From: Thalassospira sp. MCCC 1A01148
Lineage (GTDB): Bacteria > Pseudomonadota > Alphaproteobacteria > Rhodospirillales > Thalassospiraceae
Direction of reading: 5' to 3'
Assembly (NCBI RefSeq): GCF_001613795.1
Contig: NZ_LPVZ01000020.1
Location: 682,001-746,000 of the forward strand
DNA length: 64,000 nucleotides
A model generated the notes under the pieces. It saw nothing but the letters and a program-made list of their open reading frames with translations, was not told the origin of the DNA and searched no databases. Position numbers and translations under genes: made by a program. Positions 27,132 to 36,169 of the stretch are shown one piece after another. The number at the start of each line of letters is the position of its first letter. The first letter of the stretch is position 1.

Positions 27132-27920
27132 ATGCATCGCTTTGCCAAACCAAGTGTGTTTTTGAAATTCACAGCCCCGATCCTGCCGTGGCTGTCGGTT
27201 TTGACCGCAATTCTGATTGCGGTCGGGCTGTATTTCTCCCTGATCGCATCACCCGTTGATTATCAGCAAAGCCATACCGTACGGATCATGTATATCCATG
27301 TACCGGCTGCCTGGATGGGCCTGTTTTGCTATGTCGGCATGGCGATCTGCGGCGCGATGAGCCTGATATGGAAGCACCCGTTGGCTGATATTTGTGCGCG
27401 CGCCACGGCACCGATTGGCGCCATGTTCACCGTCGTTTGTCTGGTTACCGGATCGCTATGGGGTGAACCGATGTGGGGAACATGGTGGGTGTGGGATGCC
27501 CGCCTGACATCAATGCTGATCCTTTTGTTCCTCTATCTTGGCTACATGGCTTTGGTGAACGCCTTTGACGACCCGGAACGCGGATCAAAGGCTGGGTCTG
27601 CGTTGGCACTGGTCGGCGCGGTCAACGTGCCGATTGTCAAATTCTCAGTCGATTGGTGGAATACGCTCCATCAACCGGCATCCATCGTGCGGATGGATGG
27701 TCCCACCGTTGATCCAAGCATGCAATTGCCGCTTGCCCTGATGATCCTTGGTTTTACCTGTTACTACTTCGTTGTTCTGATCCTGCGTGTCCGTCTGGAA
27801 CTCAATGAGCGACGCATTCGTGCCTTGCATCTTTCGGGCATGTTCGACGAACGCAGCAATCCGGCCACTGCCAAGGAACAATCCTATGATGCCGGTCACA
27901 ATGCGGAGGCCAAGCAATGA
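27132..27920 (+). CDS. ccmC: Heme exporter protein CcmC
   Basis: A 262-residue membrane protein with six spans. The tryptophan-rich WGTWWVWDARLT segment binds heme at the periplasmic face, and conserved histidines flank it (HVPAAWM, WWNTLHQP). It loads heme onto CcmE. I start at 27132 (MHRFAKP) because AAGGAAAAG lies just upstream; a frame opening at 27093 is less likely. The stop overlaps ccmD by four bases. Confidence 0.95.
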   Translation: MHRFAKPSVFLKFTAPILPWLSVLTAILIAVGLYFSLIASPVDYQQSHTVRIMYIHVPAAWMGLFCYVGMAICGAMSLIWKHPLADICARATAPIGAMFTVVCLVTGSLWGEPMWGTWWVWDARLTSMLILLFLYLGYMALVNAFDDPERGSKAGSALALVGAVNVPIVKFSVDWWNTLHQPASIVRMDGPTVDPSMQLPLALMILGFTCYYFVVLILRVRLELNERRIRALHLSGMFDERSNPATAKEQSYDAGHNAEAKQ

Positions 27921-28114
27921 GTGAATTCTTCTCAATGGGCGGTTATGGCAGTTATATCTGGGCAAGCTATGGCCTGACAGCTTTGGCCATGATTGCTTTG
28001 CTGATCTCGACATTGCGCGGCCTGCGCAGCAGCGAGACGGAACGCGATCAACTCGAAACTGTCTTGCAATCACGACGCCCGCGCCGCACCAAAAAGTCCC
28101 CAACGGCATCCTGA
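27917..28114 (+). CDS. ccmD: Heme exporter protein CcmD
   Basis: A 65-residue protein with one membrane span (IWASYGLTALAMIALLIST) and a basic C-terminus (RRPRRTKK), as is usual for CcmD. It stabilises the CcmC-CcmE complex. Start and ccmC stop overlap (ATGA). Confidence 0.92.
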   Translation: MSEFFSMGGYGSYIWASYGLTALAMIALLISTLRGLRSSETERDQLETVLQSRRPRRTKKSPTAS

Positions 28115-28127
28115 CCGGAGAACGAAC

Positions 28128-28616
28128 GTGTCACTTTCCCGCGCGAAAATCCGCAAACGCCAACGCATGTATGCCATTGCCGCCATTTTGCTCGCCGTTG
28201 GCGGCGCAGCCGCACTCTTGCTGACCGCCTTCGAAGATTCGGTCGTATTCTTCTTCAGCCCGACCGAAATCGCTGAAAAGTCACCGATTGACCCGGATCA
28301 GCGATTGCGTGTCGGCGGGCTTGTCGTTGAAGGATCAGTGACCAAACTTGATGACGGCCAGACGATTGCCTTTGTTGTCACGGACATGGCTGAGACTGTT
28401 CCGGTGTCCTATCGCGGGATTTTACCCGACCTGTTCCGTGAAGGTCAGGGCGTTGTTGCCGAAGGCCATATGAGCAGCGAAGGTACGTTTGTCGCATCCG
28501 AAGTTCTGGCAAAGCACGACGAGAACTACATGCCGCCCGAAGTCGCCGAATCGCTTAAGAAAAGCGGCTACTGGGAAGAAATCGAAGCCAAAAACGCCGA
28601 ACAGATGCGCAATTAA
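28128..28616 (+). CDS. ccmE: Heme chaperone CcmE
   Basis: A 162-residue protein with a basic N-terminus, one membrane anchor and a periplasmic beta-barrel domain. The heme-binding histidine is His130 in LAKHDENYMPPEV. It ferries heme to the CcmFH ligase. The start is GTG with CGGAGAA upstream, 13 bases after ccmD. Confidence 0.96.
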   Translation: MSLSRAKIRKRQRMYAIAAILLAVGGAAALLLTAFEDSVVFFFSPTEIAEKSPIDPDQRLRVGGLVVEGSVTKLDDGQTIAFVVTDMAETVPVSYRGILPDLFREGQGVVAEGHMSSEGTFVASEVLAKHDENYMPPEVAESLKKSGYWEEIEAKNAEQMRN

Positions 28617-28747
28617 GCCACATTCTACCGCCATAAAACCCGATCGCACGCAACAAGAACACAACCGCGACCATTGCCTCTTGATCCGCCCCAAGCAGAT
28701 CAGGCAATAGGTTGCAAGGGAACTTTCTGGGGAAGCCTTAGACGCAC

Positions 28748-30811
28748 ATGCTTGCAGAGTTAGGACATTTTGCCCTGCTTCTGATGGTGGTCACCGGGAT
28801 CGGACAGGCCGTCCTGTTCAGTCCGCTGTGGATCCATTCCTCTCTGCGCATGCTTCGCCCCCAAACCAGTACGGCCACACCACAGGGCAGCCCAGAGCTT
28901 CCCGATGACGATCCTGTTGGCGCCACAGGCACGGCGGCGAAACCCGCCAATCTGTTCTTGCTGCCTGCGGTGATCCTTTTGCTTGGTCTTCTGGCCGAGG
29001 GGGCATTGCTAAACGCCTTTATCGTCAGCGATTTCACCCTTCCTGTCGTAACCGATGTCAGTCATTCATCCACGCCGATGCTGTACCGGATCGGTGCCGC
29101 CTTTACACCGGATGGTGGGGCGATGCTGGTTTGGCTTGTGGCATTGTCGCTGGTCAATCTGCTTCTGGCGCTTCAAATGGGCAAAAGCGCGAAAACCGGT
29201 GATGACCACTTTGGCCGTAACGCGCTTTCGATACTCGGGCTTTTGATCGCCGTTCTGGGTGTTGTGACCCTGATTGATGCTGATCCGTTCCTGCGCAGCA
29301 GTGTCGCGCCGCTTGATGGTCGGGGCATGAATCCGCAAAGTCAGGACCTGCTAAAAGTTCTGCGTGAACCGTTTCTTTATCTTGGTCTGGCGGGATTGGC
29401 TGGTATTTTTGCGCTGACACTGGCCGGGTTGCTTGATCGCAGGATCGACCGGCAACTGGCCGAAACCATGCGATCCTGGACGATTGGATCCTGGGTCTGC
29501 CTTGGCACCGCGATCGCGATCAATGCCTATCGCTCCTATAGCGAACAGGCATGGGGCGGCTGGTGGTACTGGGATACGGCCGAAAACAGCCTGCTTTTGC
29601 CGTGGCTGCTGGCCACCGCACTTTTGCATTGCCGGGCGGTACTGGAAAAAACCGAAACCCTGCGCGGATGGACAGCCTTTCTTGGCATCACAGCCCTTGC
29701 CGTTGGCTGGTTCGGGGTTTACCTGACCCGTTCGGGACTGTTTGTCCCCTTGCCGGAAACCCAGCTTCTGCCCAGCGACAGCACCGGCCTTTTGGTCAGC
29801 TTCTGTGCGGTATTTGCAGGCGCTTATTACCTGTTTTGGCGATCCGTTGATCAGATGGCCACCAGTCGTTATTTCGAGGTGATTTCACGCGAAAGTGCGA
29901 TGTTCCTTAACAGCGTCATGTTGGCATTGGTTGCTGCTGTCGTGCTGATTGGCACCATCTATCCGCTGGTCCTGAAATGGATTACCGGCGACCCCATTAC
30001 GGTGGGCTCACCGTTCTATCTCAAAGTCCTGGTCCCGATTGTTCTGCCATTGCTGTTCTTGATGGCTTTTGCGCCGGCGCTGCGCTGGCGTCAGGATGAA
30101 ATATGGATGATCGGACGGCGCATGAAACTGGCCGCCATCCTGTCATTGATCACCGTCCTGTTTGTTTCCATCCGCTTTATCGAGATGTCCCCGGCCCCGC
30201 TGATCGGCATTGGCCTTGCGGGTTGGGTGCTAACCGCGTCGCTCAGTGATTTATGGGCGCGGCTTTGGCGTCATCCGGAACATGGCGAAAGCAAGTATCG
30301 CAACTTGCAACTTCTTGGACCACGCTATGTCAGCATGACTTTGGCCCATATCGGCCTGGCAATTCTGATTGCCGGTGGATCGGCCAGCAGCATCTGGGAA
30401 GAACAGGTTGTCGTCTCGGCACGTGCCGGACAAAGCATTCAGGCTGGCCCCTATAACCTGCAATATGAGGGTGTCTCACTTTTGGCAGGCGAAAACTACG
30501 CCACCCGTCAGGCGACCTTTATTCTGTATCGCCACTCCCTGCCTGTGACTGAGCTTTTCCCCGAAATTCGTTACTATCCGACCCGCGGGGTTGAAACCCG
30601 CGAAGCAGATATCTGGCATGGTCGCGACGGCGATTTGCATGTTTCAATCGGGGACCGTGCTGATGATGGCGGCCGGGTGGTGACGGTGCATTATTTGCCG
30701 ATGATGCCATGGGTCTGGGGTGGCATGTTATTGATGTTGATCGGTGGATGTTTCAGCATCCTCACGCGCGTGGTATTGCGCCTTAAGAACACTGGAGTTC
30801 CCGCTTCATGA
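28748..30811 (+). CDS. ccmF: Cytochrome c heme lyase subunit CcmF
   Basis: A 687-residue polytopic protein. The WGGWWYWDTAENSLLLPWL segment (near residue 270) is the tryptophan-rich heme domain of CcmF. It attaches heme to apocytochrome c together with CcmH and CcmI. Compared with many CcmF proteins it has an extra hydrophilic stretch between the first two spans (about residues 35-75, rich in Pro, Asp, Thr). It ends in an ATGA overlap with ccmG. A 131-base gap separates it from ccmE. Confidence 0.95.
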   Translation: MLAELGHFALLLMVVTGIGQAVLFSPLWIHSSLRMLRPQTSTATPQGSPELPDDDPVGATGTAAKPANLFLLPAVILLLGLLAEGALLNAFIVSDFTLPVVTDVSHSSTPMLYRIGAAFTPDGGAMLVWLVALSLVNLLLALQMGKSAKTGDDHFGRNALSILGLLIAVLGVVTLIDADPFLRSSVAPLDGRGMNPQSQDLLKVLREPFLYLGLAGLAGIFALTLAGLLDRRIDRQLAETMRSWTIGSWVCLGTAIAINAYRSYSEQAWGGWWYWDTAENSLLLPWLLATALLHCRAVLEKTETLRGWTAFLGITALAVGWFGVYLTRSGLFVPLPETQLLPSDSTGLLVSFCAVFAGAYYLFWRSVDQMATSRYFEVISRESAMFLNSVMLALVAAVVLIGTIYPLVLKWITGDPITVGSPFYLKVLVPIVLPLLFLMAFAPALRWRQDEIWMIGRRMKLAAILSLITVLFVSIRFIEMSPAPLIGIGLAGWVLTASLSDLWARLWRHPEHGESKYRNLQLLGPRYVSMTLAHIGLAILIAGGSASSIWEEQVVVSARAGQSIQAGPYNLQYEGVSLLAGENYATRQATFILYRHSLPVTELFPEIRYYPTRGVETREADIWHGRDGDLHVSIGDRADDGGRVVTVHYLPMMPWVWGGMLLMLIGGCFSILTRVVLRLKNTGVPAS

Positions 30812-31344
30812 GATTTTCGATCGCCGTAATCCCGCTGGTTTTATTTGCCGCCTTGGCCGGGGTGTTTTTGTTGAATATCGACAAGGATGCCTCCGTCGTG
30901 CCATCGGTCCTGATCGACAAACCGGCCCCGGAATTCTCGCTCCCCCCTCTGCCTGGTCGCGAAAAGGGCTTGTCGCGTGCCGATCTGACCCAGGGTGAAG
31001 TATCGGTTCTCAACGTCTTTGCAAGCTGGTGCATTCCGTGCCGCGCAGAACACCCGTTGATCAAGCGCCTTTCACGCGAAGCCAATGTTCCGGTCTATGG
31101 CCTGAACTACAAGGAAAAGGCCCCGGAAGACGGCGTTAAATGGCTTGATGAACTTGGCGATCCCTATGCCGCCGTCGGCATGGATCTGTCCGGGCGGACC
31201 GGGATTGACTTTGGGGTTTATGGCGTGCCTGAAACCTTCATTATCGATGGCAACGGGCAGATAAGATACAAGCATGTCGGCCCCGTCACCGTCGAAGTTC
31301 TTGAAAAGGTTCTGCTGCCCAAGATCGCGGAGATAAAGGGATGA
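30808..31344 (+). CDS. ccmG: Thiol:disulfide interchange protein CcmG/DsbE
   Basis: A 178-residue membrane-anchored thioredoxin-fold protein. The N-terminus is a signal anchor and the active site is FASWCIPCRAEHP (Cys75, Cys78). It keeps the CxxCH cysteines of apocytochrome c reduced in the periplasm. It overlaps both neighbours by four bases (ATGA at each end). Confidence 0.96.
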   Translation: MRFSIAVIPLVLFAALAGVFLLNIDKDASVVPSVLIDKPAPEFSLPPLPGREKGLSRADLTQGEVSVLNVFASWCIPCRAEHPLIKRLSREANVPVYGLNYKEKAPEDGVKWLDELGDPYAAVGMDLSGRTGIDFGVYGVPETFIIDGNGQIRYKHVGPVTVEVLEKVLLPKIAEIKG

Positions 31345-31841
31345 TCAGACGCTTAAGTATTCTTGTCAGCGCGCTTGCCGTTCTGTTACCGGTTCTGGCA
31401 GTCACCCCCGCCTTGGCAGTCAATCCCGATGAAATGCTGTCCAATCCGGTTCTTGAAGAACGTGCGCGCGAGATCAGCAAGGAACTGCGCTGTCTTGTGT
31501 GCCAGAACCAGTCGATTGATGATTCTGATGCCGAACTGGCGCGTGATCTGCGGGTTCTGGTCCGCGAACGCCTTGTCGCCGGGGACGACAATCAGGAAGT
31601 CATCGACTATATCGTTGCCCGTTATGGCGACTATGTTCTGCTGAACCCGCCGCTGAAACCCGAAACATATATTCTTTGGGCAAGCCCGGCGGTTCTGGTG
31701 GTGCTGGCAATTCTGGCTGTTTTTGCCTTTTACCGTCGCAAGAAACGCGATGGATCCCCGGCATCTGCATCGCTGTCAAAGGACGAACAGAAACGGCTGG
31801 ACGAACTTCTTGGTTCTTCAAAAGACGACGGCAAGTCCTGA
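31341..31841 (+). CDS. ccmH: Cytochrome c maturation protein CcmH/CycL
   Basis: A 166-residue protein with a cleavable signal, a periplasmic domain with the redox motif LRCLVCQNQSIDDSDAELA (Cys51, Cys54), then one membrane span and a basic, Ser-rich cytoplasmic tail. It reduces apocytochrome c and works with CcmF and CcmG. Confidence 0.95.
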   Translation: MIRRLSILVSALAVLLPVLAVTPALAVNPDEMLSNPVLEERAREISKELRCLVCQNQSIDDSDAELARDLRVLVRERLVAGDDNQEVIDYIVARYGDYVLLNPPLKPETYILWASPAVLVVLAILAVFAFYRRKKRDGSPASASLSKDEQKRLDELLGSSKDDGKS

Positions 31842-31887
31842 TGCAACGTGATCGCCTGACATATTATCACCCCACCGGAGGTTTCCT

Positions 31888-32592
31888 GTGATCTGGGTTG
31901 GCTTGGCGGTTCTGGCACTTCTGGCGGGTGCGGCCCTGTATGCAAGCCTGCCGAAATCAGCGGGGCAAGGATCACGTGCGCGCCGCGTTGCCTTTGCCGC
32001 CCTGCCGGTTATCACGGCATTGGGGCTTTACGCCATGCTGGGCAGCCCGACCCTTCCGTCACGGCCCTATGCGGATCGTGCTGGCGAACGCAACCTCGCC
32101 GCCGCAGCTGCCGTTGCCGATAACGCCACCGATCCCGATTTCAAAACCGAACAGCAGATCAGGAGACTGCTTAATCAGATTGTCGTCTCGCTGGAGGTCA
32201 ACCCGCGTAACCTTCAAGGCTGGGTCGCCCTGGCACGTGGATCGTTGCGTCTGGGGAATATTGAACGGGCCGTGGCCGCCTTTGCACAGGCCTATGCCCT
32301 TTCGGGCGAGAACCCGTTACTTGCCATCGAATATGCCGACACCCGCATTACCGCCCAGGACGGACAGATCGACAGCACGTCGCGTGATCTGGTCTTGCAT
32401 GCGCTGGGCCAAATGCCCAACCATCTGCTGGCGCGCTACTATTACGGTATGATGCTAAAACAGAACAATAAGCCCGATCAGGCGCTGCGTGTTCTAAGTG
32501 ATCTTTATCGCGACCTGCCCAATGACGATCCGCTTGGCAATGCCACCCAAAGCGAGATCGAGGCCCTGCAATCCAACGCAGATGCTGACTAA
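31888..32592 (+). CDS. ccmI: Cytochrome c biogenesis protein CcmI/CycH, short form
   Basis: A 234-residue protein. Two N-terminal hydrophobic segments are separated by a short basic loop, as in CcmI, then TPR-like helices follow (LEVNPRNLQGWVALARGSLR, IERAVAAFAQAYALS). It probably chaperones apocytochrome c to the heme lyase. The usual C-terminal periplasmic domain of the longer CcmI proteins is missing, so it is short. The start is GTG with an excellent CGGAGG 8 bases upstream. It is the last gene of the operon and converges on the small gene at 32613. Confidence 0.85.
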   Translation: MIWVGLAVLALLAGAALYASLPKSAGQGSRARRVAFAALPVITALGLYAMLGSPTLPSRPYADRAGERNLAAAAAVADNATDPDFKTEQQIRRLLNQIVVSLEVNPRNLQGWVALARGSLRLGNIERAVAAFAQAYALSGENPLLAIEYADTRITAQDGQIDSTSRDLVLHALGQMPNHLLARYYYGMMLKQNNKPDQALRVLSDLYRDLPNDDPLGNATQSEIEALQSNADAD

Positions 32593-32612
32593 GCGCTGTA
32601 CTTGGCGCTGAA

Positions 32613-32900
32613 CTAGGCCGCAAACAGATACAACGTTCCCAACAGCACAGCAACGATCAGCAACAATGTGCCGCCCAGTGCGACCAGCTTCATGACAGGA
32701 TGAAGACTTTCAAGTTCCCCGAACGGACGCTCCGTTTCATCACCCGTTTGGTTGCCATGCCCCTCACCAAACCGGCGCAGGGCTTCCTCCCCGCTCATGG
32801 GGGGCATCTTGATACTATCAAGGACCGTCCCCTGATCCGGGGTACGGTCCTTGTCAGTTGTTCTGGACTTTTGCGGGCTGTCGCCGTTATTGGCTGTCAT
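32613..32900 (-). CDS. Small hypothetical protein with C-terminal membrane anchor
   Basis: A 95-residue protein I do not recognise. The first 65 residues are polar and charged (many Asp, Thr, Gly), and the last 25 form a single membrane span (VMKLVALGGTLLLIVAVLLG), so it is probably tail-anchored in the inner membrane. It begins 16 bases after the lytic transglycosylase stop on the same strand and could be cotranscribed. It converges on ccmI. No function is proposed. Confidence 0.55.
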   Translation of the reverse strand: MTANNGDSPQKSRTTDKDRTPDQGTVLDSIKMPPMSGEEALRRFGEGHGNQTGDETERPFGELESLHPVMKLVALGGTLLLIVAVLLGTLYLFAA

Positions 32901-32916
32901 CGCAGGTGCTTGATGC

Positions 32917-34785
32917 TTAACGCTGCGCTGTCAGGCCGCGCTCTGTGTCCTGATCCTGCGGCTGATAAGTTGGCCATTCGCCAGCAGCCAGAAGATCAAG
33001 CGACGGCGTTTCCTGACCGAACCGCGACCGATACATCCAAAGGTTTGCCATCACGCGTTCGATGAACAAACGCGTTTCACGCGACGGGATGCTTTCGATG
33101 AAATAAAGCGGATCGACATTGTCCTTAAGCGCCTTCTGCCAGCGACCAAGATTACCAATGCCGCCGTTATAGGCCGCCATCAACTGCAAGAAGCCGTTAT
33201 CAACACCATTCTGCTCAAGCAGGTGATCAACATATTTCTGTCCAAGCGACAGGTTGATTTCCGGCTGATACAGCTCGGCGCGTTTGGCACCACGGTAACG
33301 GGTGTTGCCAATATAGCTTGCCGTGGCCGGCATCAGCTGCATCAAACCACGCGCACCGGCATGGCTGCGCGCATCGGTGTTGAAACCCGATTCCTGACGC
33401 ATGAAGGCATAAATCACCGCACGGTCAACTTCATAGCCACCTTCCGGTGCCCATGGCGGAACCGGATAAAGTGCGTTTACAAACACATCACCGGTCTTTT
33501 GCGCGATATAACTGCCAAGACGCATGGTAAGTGATGCGAAATTCGCGGTATCGGTCAGGGCCAGAACAGCGCGACGCAGCGAATCGTCATCCTTTGCCGC
33601 TGCCTTGCGCAATTCGCGTTCGGCTTCATCGCGCAGACCAATCTGCAACAGCGAAAGTGCGCGACGGCCATGCGGATCAAGTTTCAGCTTGTTGGCACGG
33701 TTTTCATCAAGCTCAAGGCTGTCCCAGTCAAAAACGTCATCACGTCCCAGTGCGCGCATCGCCAACTGACCATAGAACGAGCGCGGATATTCCGCCGCCC
33801 GGTTCAACATGGCATCGGCTTCGTCAAATCGACCTGCGGCCAGATCAATACGACCGGCCCAGAACGCACCTGCGGTCCGGGTCCAGCTTGAAGCATATTT
33901 GTTTGTGCTAAGGGCTGCAAAATGGGCGTGCGATTCATCCATCTTGCCCAGACGCCAAGCGGTCAGACCCGCAGTCCAGTGCGCCTGCGGCAGGTATTTT
34001 CCCGACCGCTTAGCTGCTTCACTGGCATATTTCAGTGCAAGATCAGGTTTGCCAAAATAATAGTAACCCGATGCAATTGCGGCCTTGGCATGGTCTTGCT
34101 CATAGGCATCAAAAATACGCTGGGCCTCGTCGCTGTTAAGAACTTCAAGCGCGCCGGTCGGCCAGCCATTTCCAATGCGATGGCGAATACGACGTTTCAG
34201 GGTCGAAACGCGCGAACGTTGCTTGGATGACAGCTTCTTGGTCGATTTGTGATAATAGGGCGTGATGTTCTCGTAATCATAACCGGCACCCGAAACATAG
34301 CTGCCCACAGGCTTTTTCGGATAATTGGCAGATCCGCGACGTGTCAGCGCAAGCTTGTAAATGCGCGGCGCCTGCGGGTGATCGGCATACTTTGCAAGCC
34401 AGCCCTTCAGCTCCTTGTAACGCGACCGGTACGCCGTCGGGTGCAGATAGCGCTGCGCCATCACATGCCCCATCAGGACATCATCAGACAGGCGCGAAAT
34501 CAGGCGGTCGGCATCGTCCCAGCGACCTTGCTCCTGTACGGCAAAAATCTGTTCGTAAAGTTCGGCATCACGTTCGGAAAGTGGCTTTGGGATCAGGGTC
34601 GAAAGCGCGTCGTCCAGAACAGGGCTGCTCAGGGCGGCCTGTTCCTGCGTGCTGGCAGCAGCAGGCGACATGGCAGCCATGACCGTCATGGTGCCCATAA
34701 ACGCAAAGAAAAGTCCCTGCCTTACGGTGCGTTTTACACCGGGCAGGCGTGTTCTTATTGCTTCGATCAAAATCAGTTTCCCCAA
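32917..34785 (-). CDS. Soluble-type lytic murein transglycosylase
   Basis: A 622-residue periplasmic protein. The N-terminus is a signal sequence (KRTVRQGLFFAFMGTMTV then AAAS). Residues 60-440 form an alpha-helical superhelix of TPR-like units as in Slt70. The C-terminal SLT domain has the catalytic Glu465 in MRQESGFN, followed by GARGLMQLMPATA and AAYNGG motifs. It cleaves peptidoglycan between MurNAc and GlcNAc. The frame starts at a TTG with no clear ribosome site, so the start is uncertain; an internal start near the hydrophobic segment is possible. Confidence 0.9.
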   Translation of the reverse strand: MGKLILIEAIRTRLPGVKRTVRQGLFFAFMGTMTVMAAMSPAAASTQEQAALSSPVLDDALSTLIPKPLSERDAELYEQIFAVQEQGRWDDADRLISRLSDDVLMGHVMAQRYLHPTAYRSRYKELKGWLAKYADHPQAPRIYKLALTRRGSANYPKKPVGSYVSGAGYDYENITPYYHKSTKKLSSKQRSRVSTLKRRIRHRIGNGWPTGALEVLNSDEAQRIFDAYEQDHAKAAIASGYYYFGKPDLALKYASEAAKRSGKYLPQAHWTAGLTAWRLGKMDESHAHFAALSTNKYASSWTRTAGAFWAGRIDLAAGRFDEADAMLNRAAEYPRSFYGQLAMRALGRDDVFDWDSLELDENRANKLKLDPHGRRALSLLQIGLRDEAERELRKAAAKDDDSLRRAVLALTDTANFASLTMRLGSYIAQKTGDVFVNALYPVPPWAPEGGYEVDRAVIYAFMRQESGFNTDARSHAGARGLMQLMPATASYIGNTRYRGAKRAELYQPEINLSLGQKYVDHLLEQNGVDNGFLQLMAAYNGGIGNLGRWQKALKDNVDPLYFIESIPSRETRLFIERVMANLWMYRSRFGQETPSLDLLAAGEWPTYQPQDQDTERGLTAQR

Positions 34786-35002
34786 CGAGGCTTGTTTTCA
34801 AGCCGCGTGTTTATCCCGAAGCAGTTTGGTCTCGCAACCCGTTGCCTGCGGTGTTCCCCCTCGTGCAACGGCGTGTCTTATAGCAGAAAACACCCAAACC
34901 GCGAAATCATTTATCTGGAATCAATCACTTGGCGCGGACCGCGCAAAGCACCCGAAACGCTTGCATATCTCCCATGCATACGCCGATATTATCGCCAATT
35001 CC

Positions 35003-35896
35003 TTAAAGCTTTTGCGCAATCGCACGCAAATCACGCCAGGCAAGACGTTTTTGTTCCGGCGTCCTGAGAAGATAAGCCGGATGGAACATTGCGGTCAGGG
35101 CTGCATTTTTGCCATCGGCAAAGGAAATTTCCTTCCACGTGCCGCGCAAACGCGTAATGCCGCGATCTTCTTCCATCAGGGTTTTGGCCGAACTGCCGCC
35201 AAGACAGACAACCACCTTCGGACCAATCAGCTCAAGATGACGTCGGATGAACGGTTCGCACACCGCAACCTCGGCTGTGGTTGGCTGACGGTTTCCCGGC
35301 GGTCGCCATGGCAGGATATTGGTAATATAGGCCTCTTCACGCGCCAGTCCGATGGACCGCAACATGGCATCAAGCAACTTGCCGCTTGGCCCGACAAACG
35401 GAAGGCCCTGACGGTCCTCTTCGGCGCCCGGTGCTTCGCCGACCAGCACCAGATCTGCTTCGACATTCCCGGTGCCAAAGACCGTATTGCTGGCGGACTT
35501 TTTAAGGGCGCAGCCTTCGAACTTTTCAATAGCGGCCTTGAGTTCATCAAGGCTGTTTGCCGCAGCGGCTGCATCGCGTGCGGACTGGCGCGCCTCGTGC
35601 GGCGTATCAGACAACAGGAACCCGCCATCCCCGCCAGCCGGAATCGGCGCAGGACCAGCAGTTCCAGCCGACTGAGCAGGCCGTGCCGACGCCCCTGCAG
35701 GACGCTGCCCCCCTGGGCGACCATTCGCGCCAAATCCCTGACGATTGGCCGCATTCTGGCGCAGGCTTTCAGATGCCTTGAAACGGTCAAGCGGCTCGTC
35801 GGCGATGGCCTCGTCCGCGCCCATCTCAAACTGCCAGACAAGGGCCTCGAACGGGTCGAGATTATTTACATCAAAGTCTGTAATTGGTTTGCTCAT
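35003..35896 (-). CDS. Family 4-like uracil-DNA glycosylase lacking two cluster cysteines
   Basis: A 297-residue protein. Residues 1-115 are a low-complexity N-terminal extension rich in Gly, Ala and Pro. The catalytic region matches family 4 uracil-DNA glycosylase: GEAPGAEEDRQGLPFVG (motif A), WRPPGNRQPT, and FHPAYLLR (motif B). It removes uracil from DNA. Family 4 proteins normally ligate a [4Fe-4S] cluster with four cysteines; here positions 126 (Phe) and 197 (Trp) are replaced and only Cys129 and Cys213 remain, so a normal cluster is unlikely. It is 217 bases upstream of the transglycosylase gene. Confidence 0.88.
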   Translation of the reverse strand: MSKPITDFDVNNLDPFEALVWQFEMGADEAIADEPLDRFKASESLRQNAANRQGFGANGRPGGQRPAGASARPAQSAGTAGPAPIPAGGDGGFLLSDTPHEARQSARDAAAAANSLDELKAAIEKFEGCALKKSASNTVFGTGNVEADLVLVGEAPGAEEDRQGLPFVGPSGKLLDAMLRSIGLAREEAYITNILPWRPPGNRQPTTAEVAVCEPFIRRHLELIGPKVVVCLGGSSAKTLMEEDRGITRLRGTWKEISFADGKNAALTAMFHPAYLLRTPEQKRLAWRDLRAIAQKL

Positions 35897-36169
35897 CTAC
35901 ACAAAGGCGATGTATGTTGCACCGCAATCAGGATCGCGGGCACTGCTTGGGAAGACCTTATACGATTTTGGGTCCTTTGTGCCAGAGTACAAACGCGACA
36001 CAGGTTATGACTATGGATTGTCAACCGATGCCATGATCGCTATAGCTTAACCACGCAAGAACTATCTGAGAAATCAGGGCTTGGGCGAGACCCTGAACGG
36101 TGAATACCGGCTCACGATCAACGAACGGAAACAGTTCGACAAGATCGCCAGCCAAAGGAGAGAGGCCAA

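Noticed and set aside
28617-28747. Possible small gene between ccmE and ccmF
   Set aside because: The 131-base gap has no frame with a start and ribosome site; it looks like an ordinary spacer.
34649-36010. A 453-codon plus-strand open frame spanning the transglycosylase-UDG gap
   Set aside because: It is antisense to the uracil-DNA glycosylase gene and the start of the transglycosylase gene. No coherent motif is seen.
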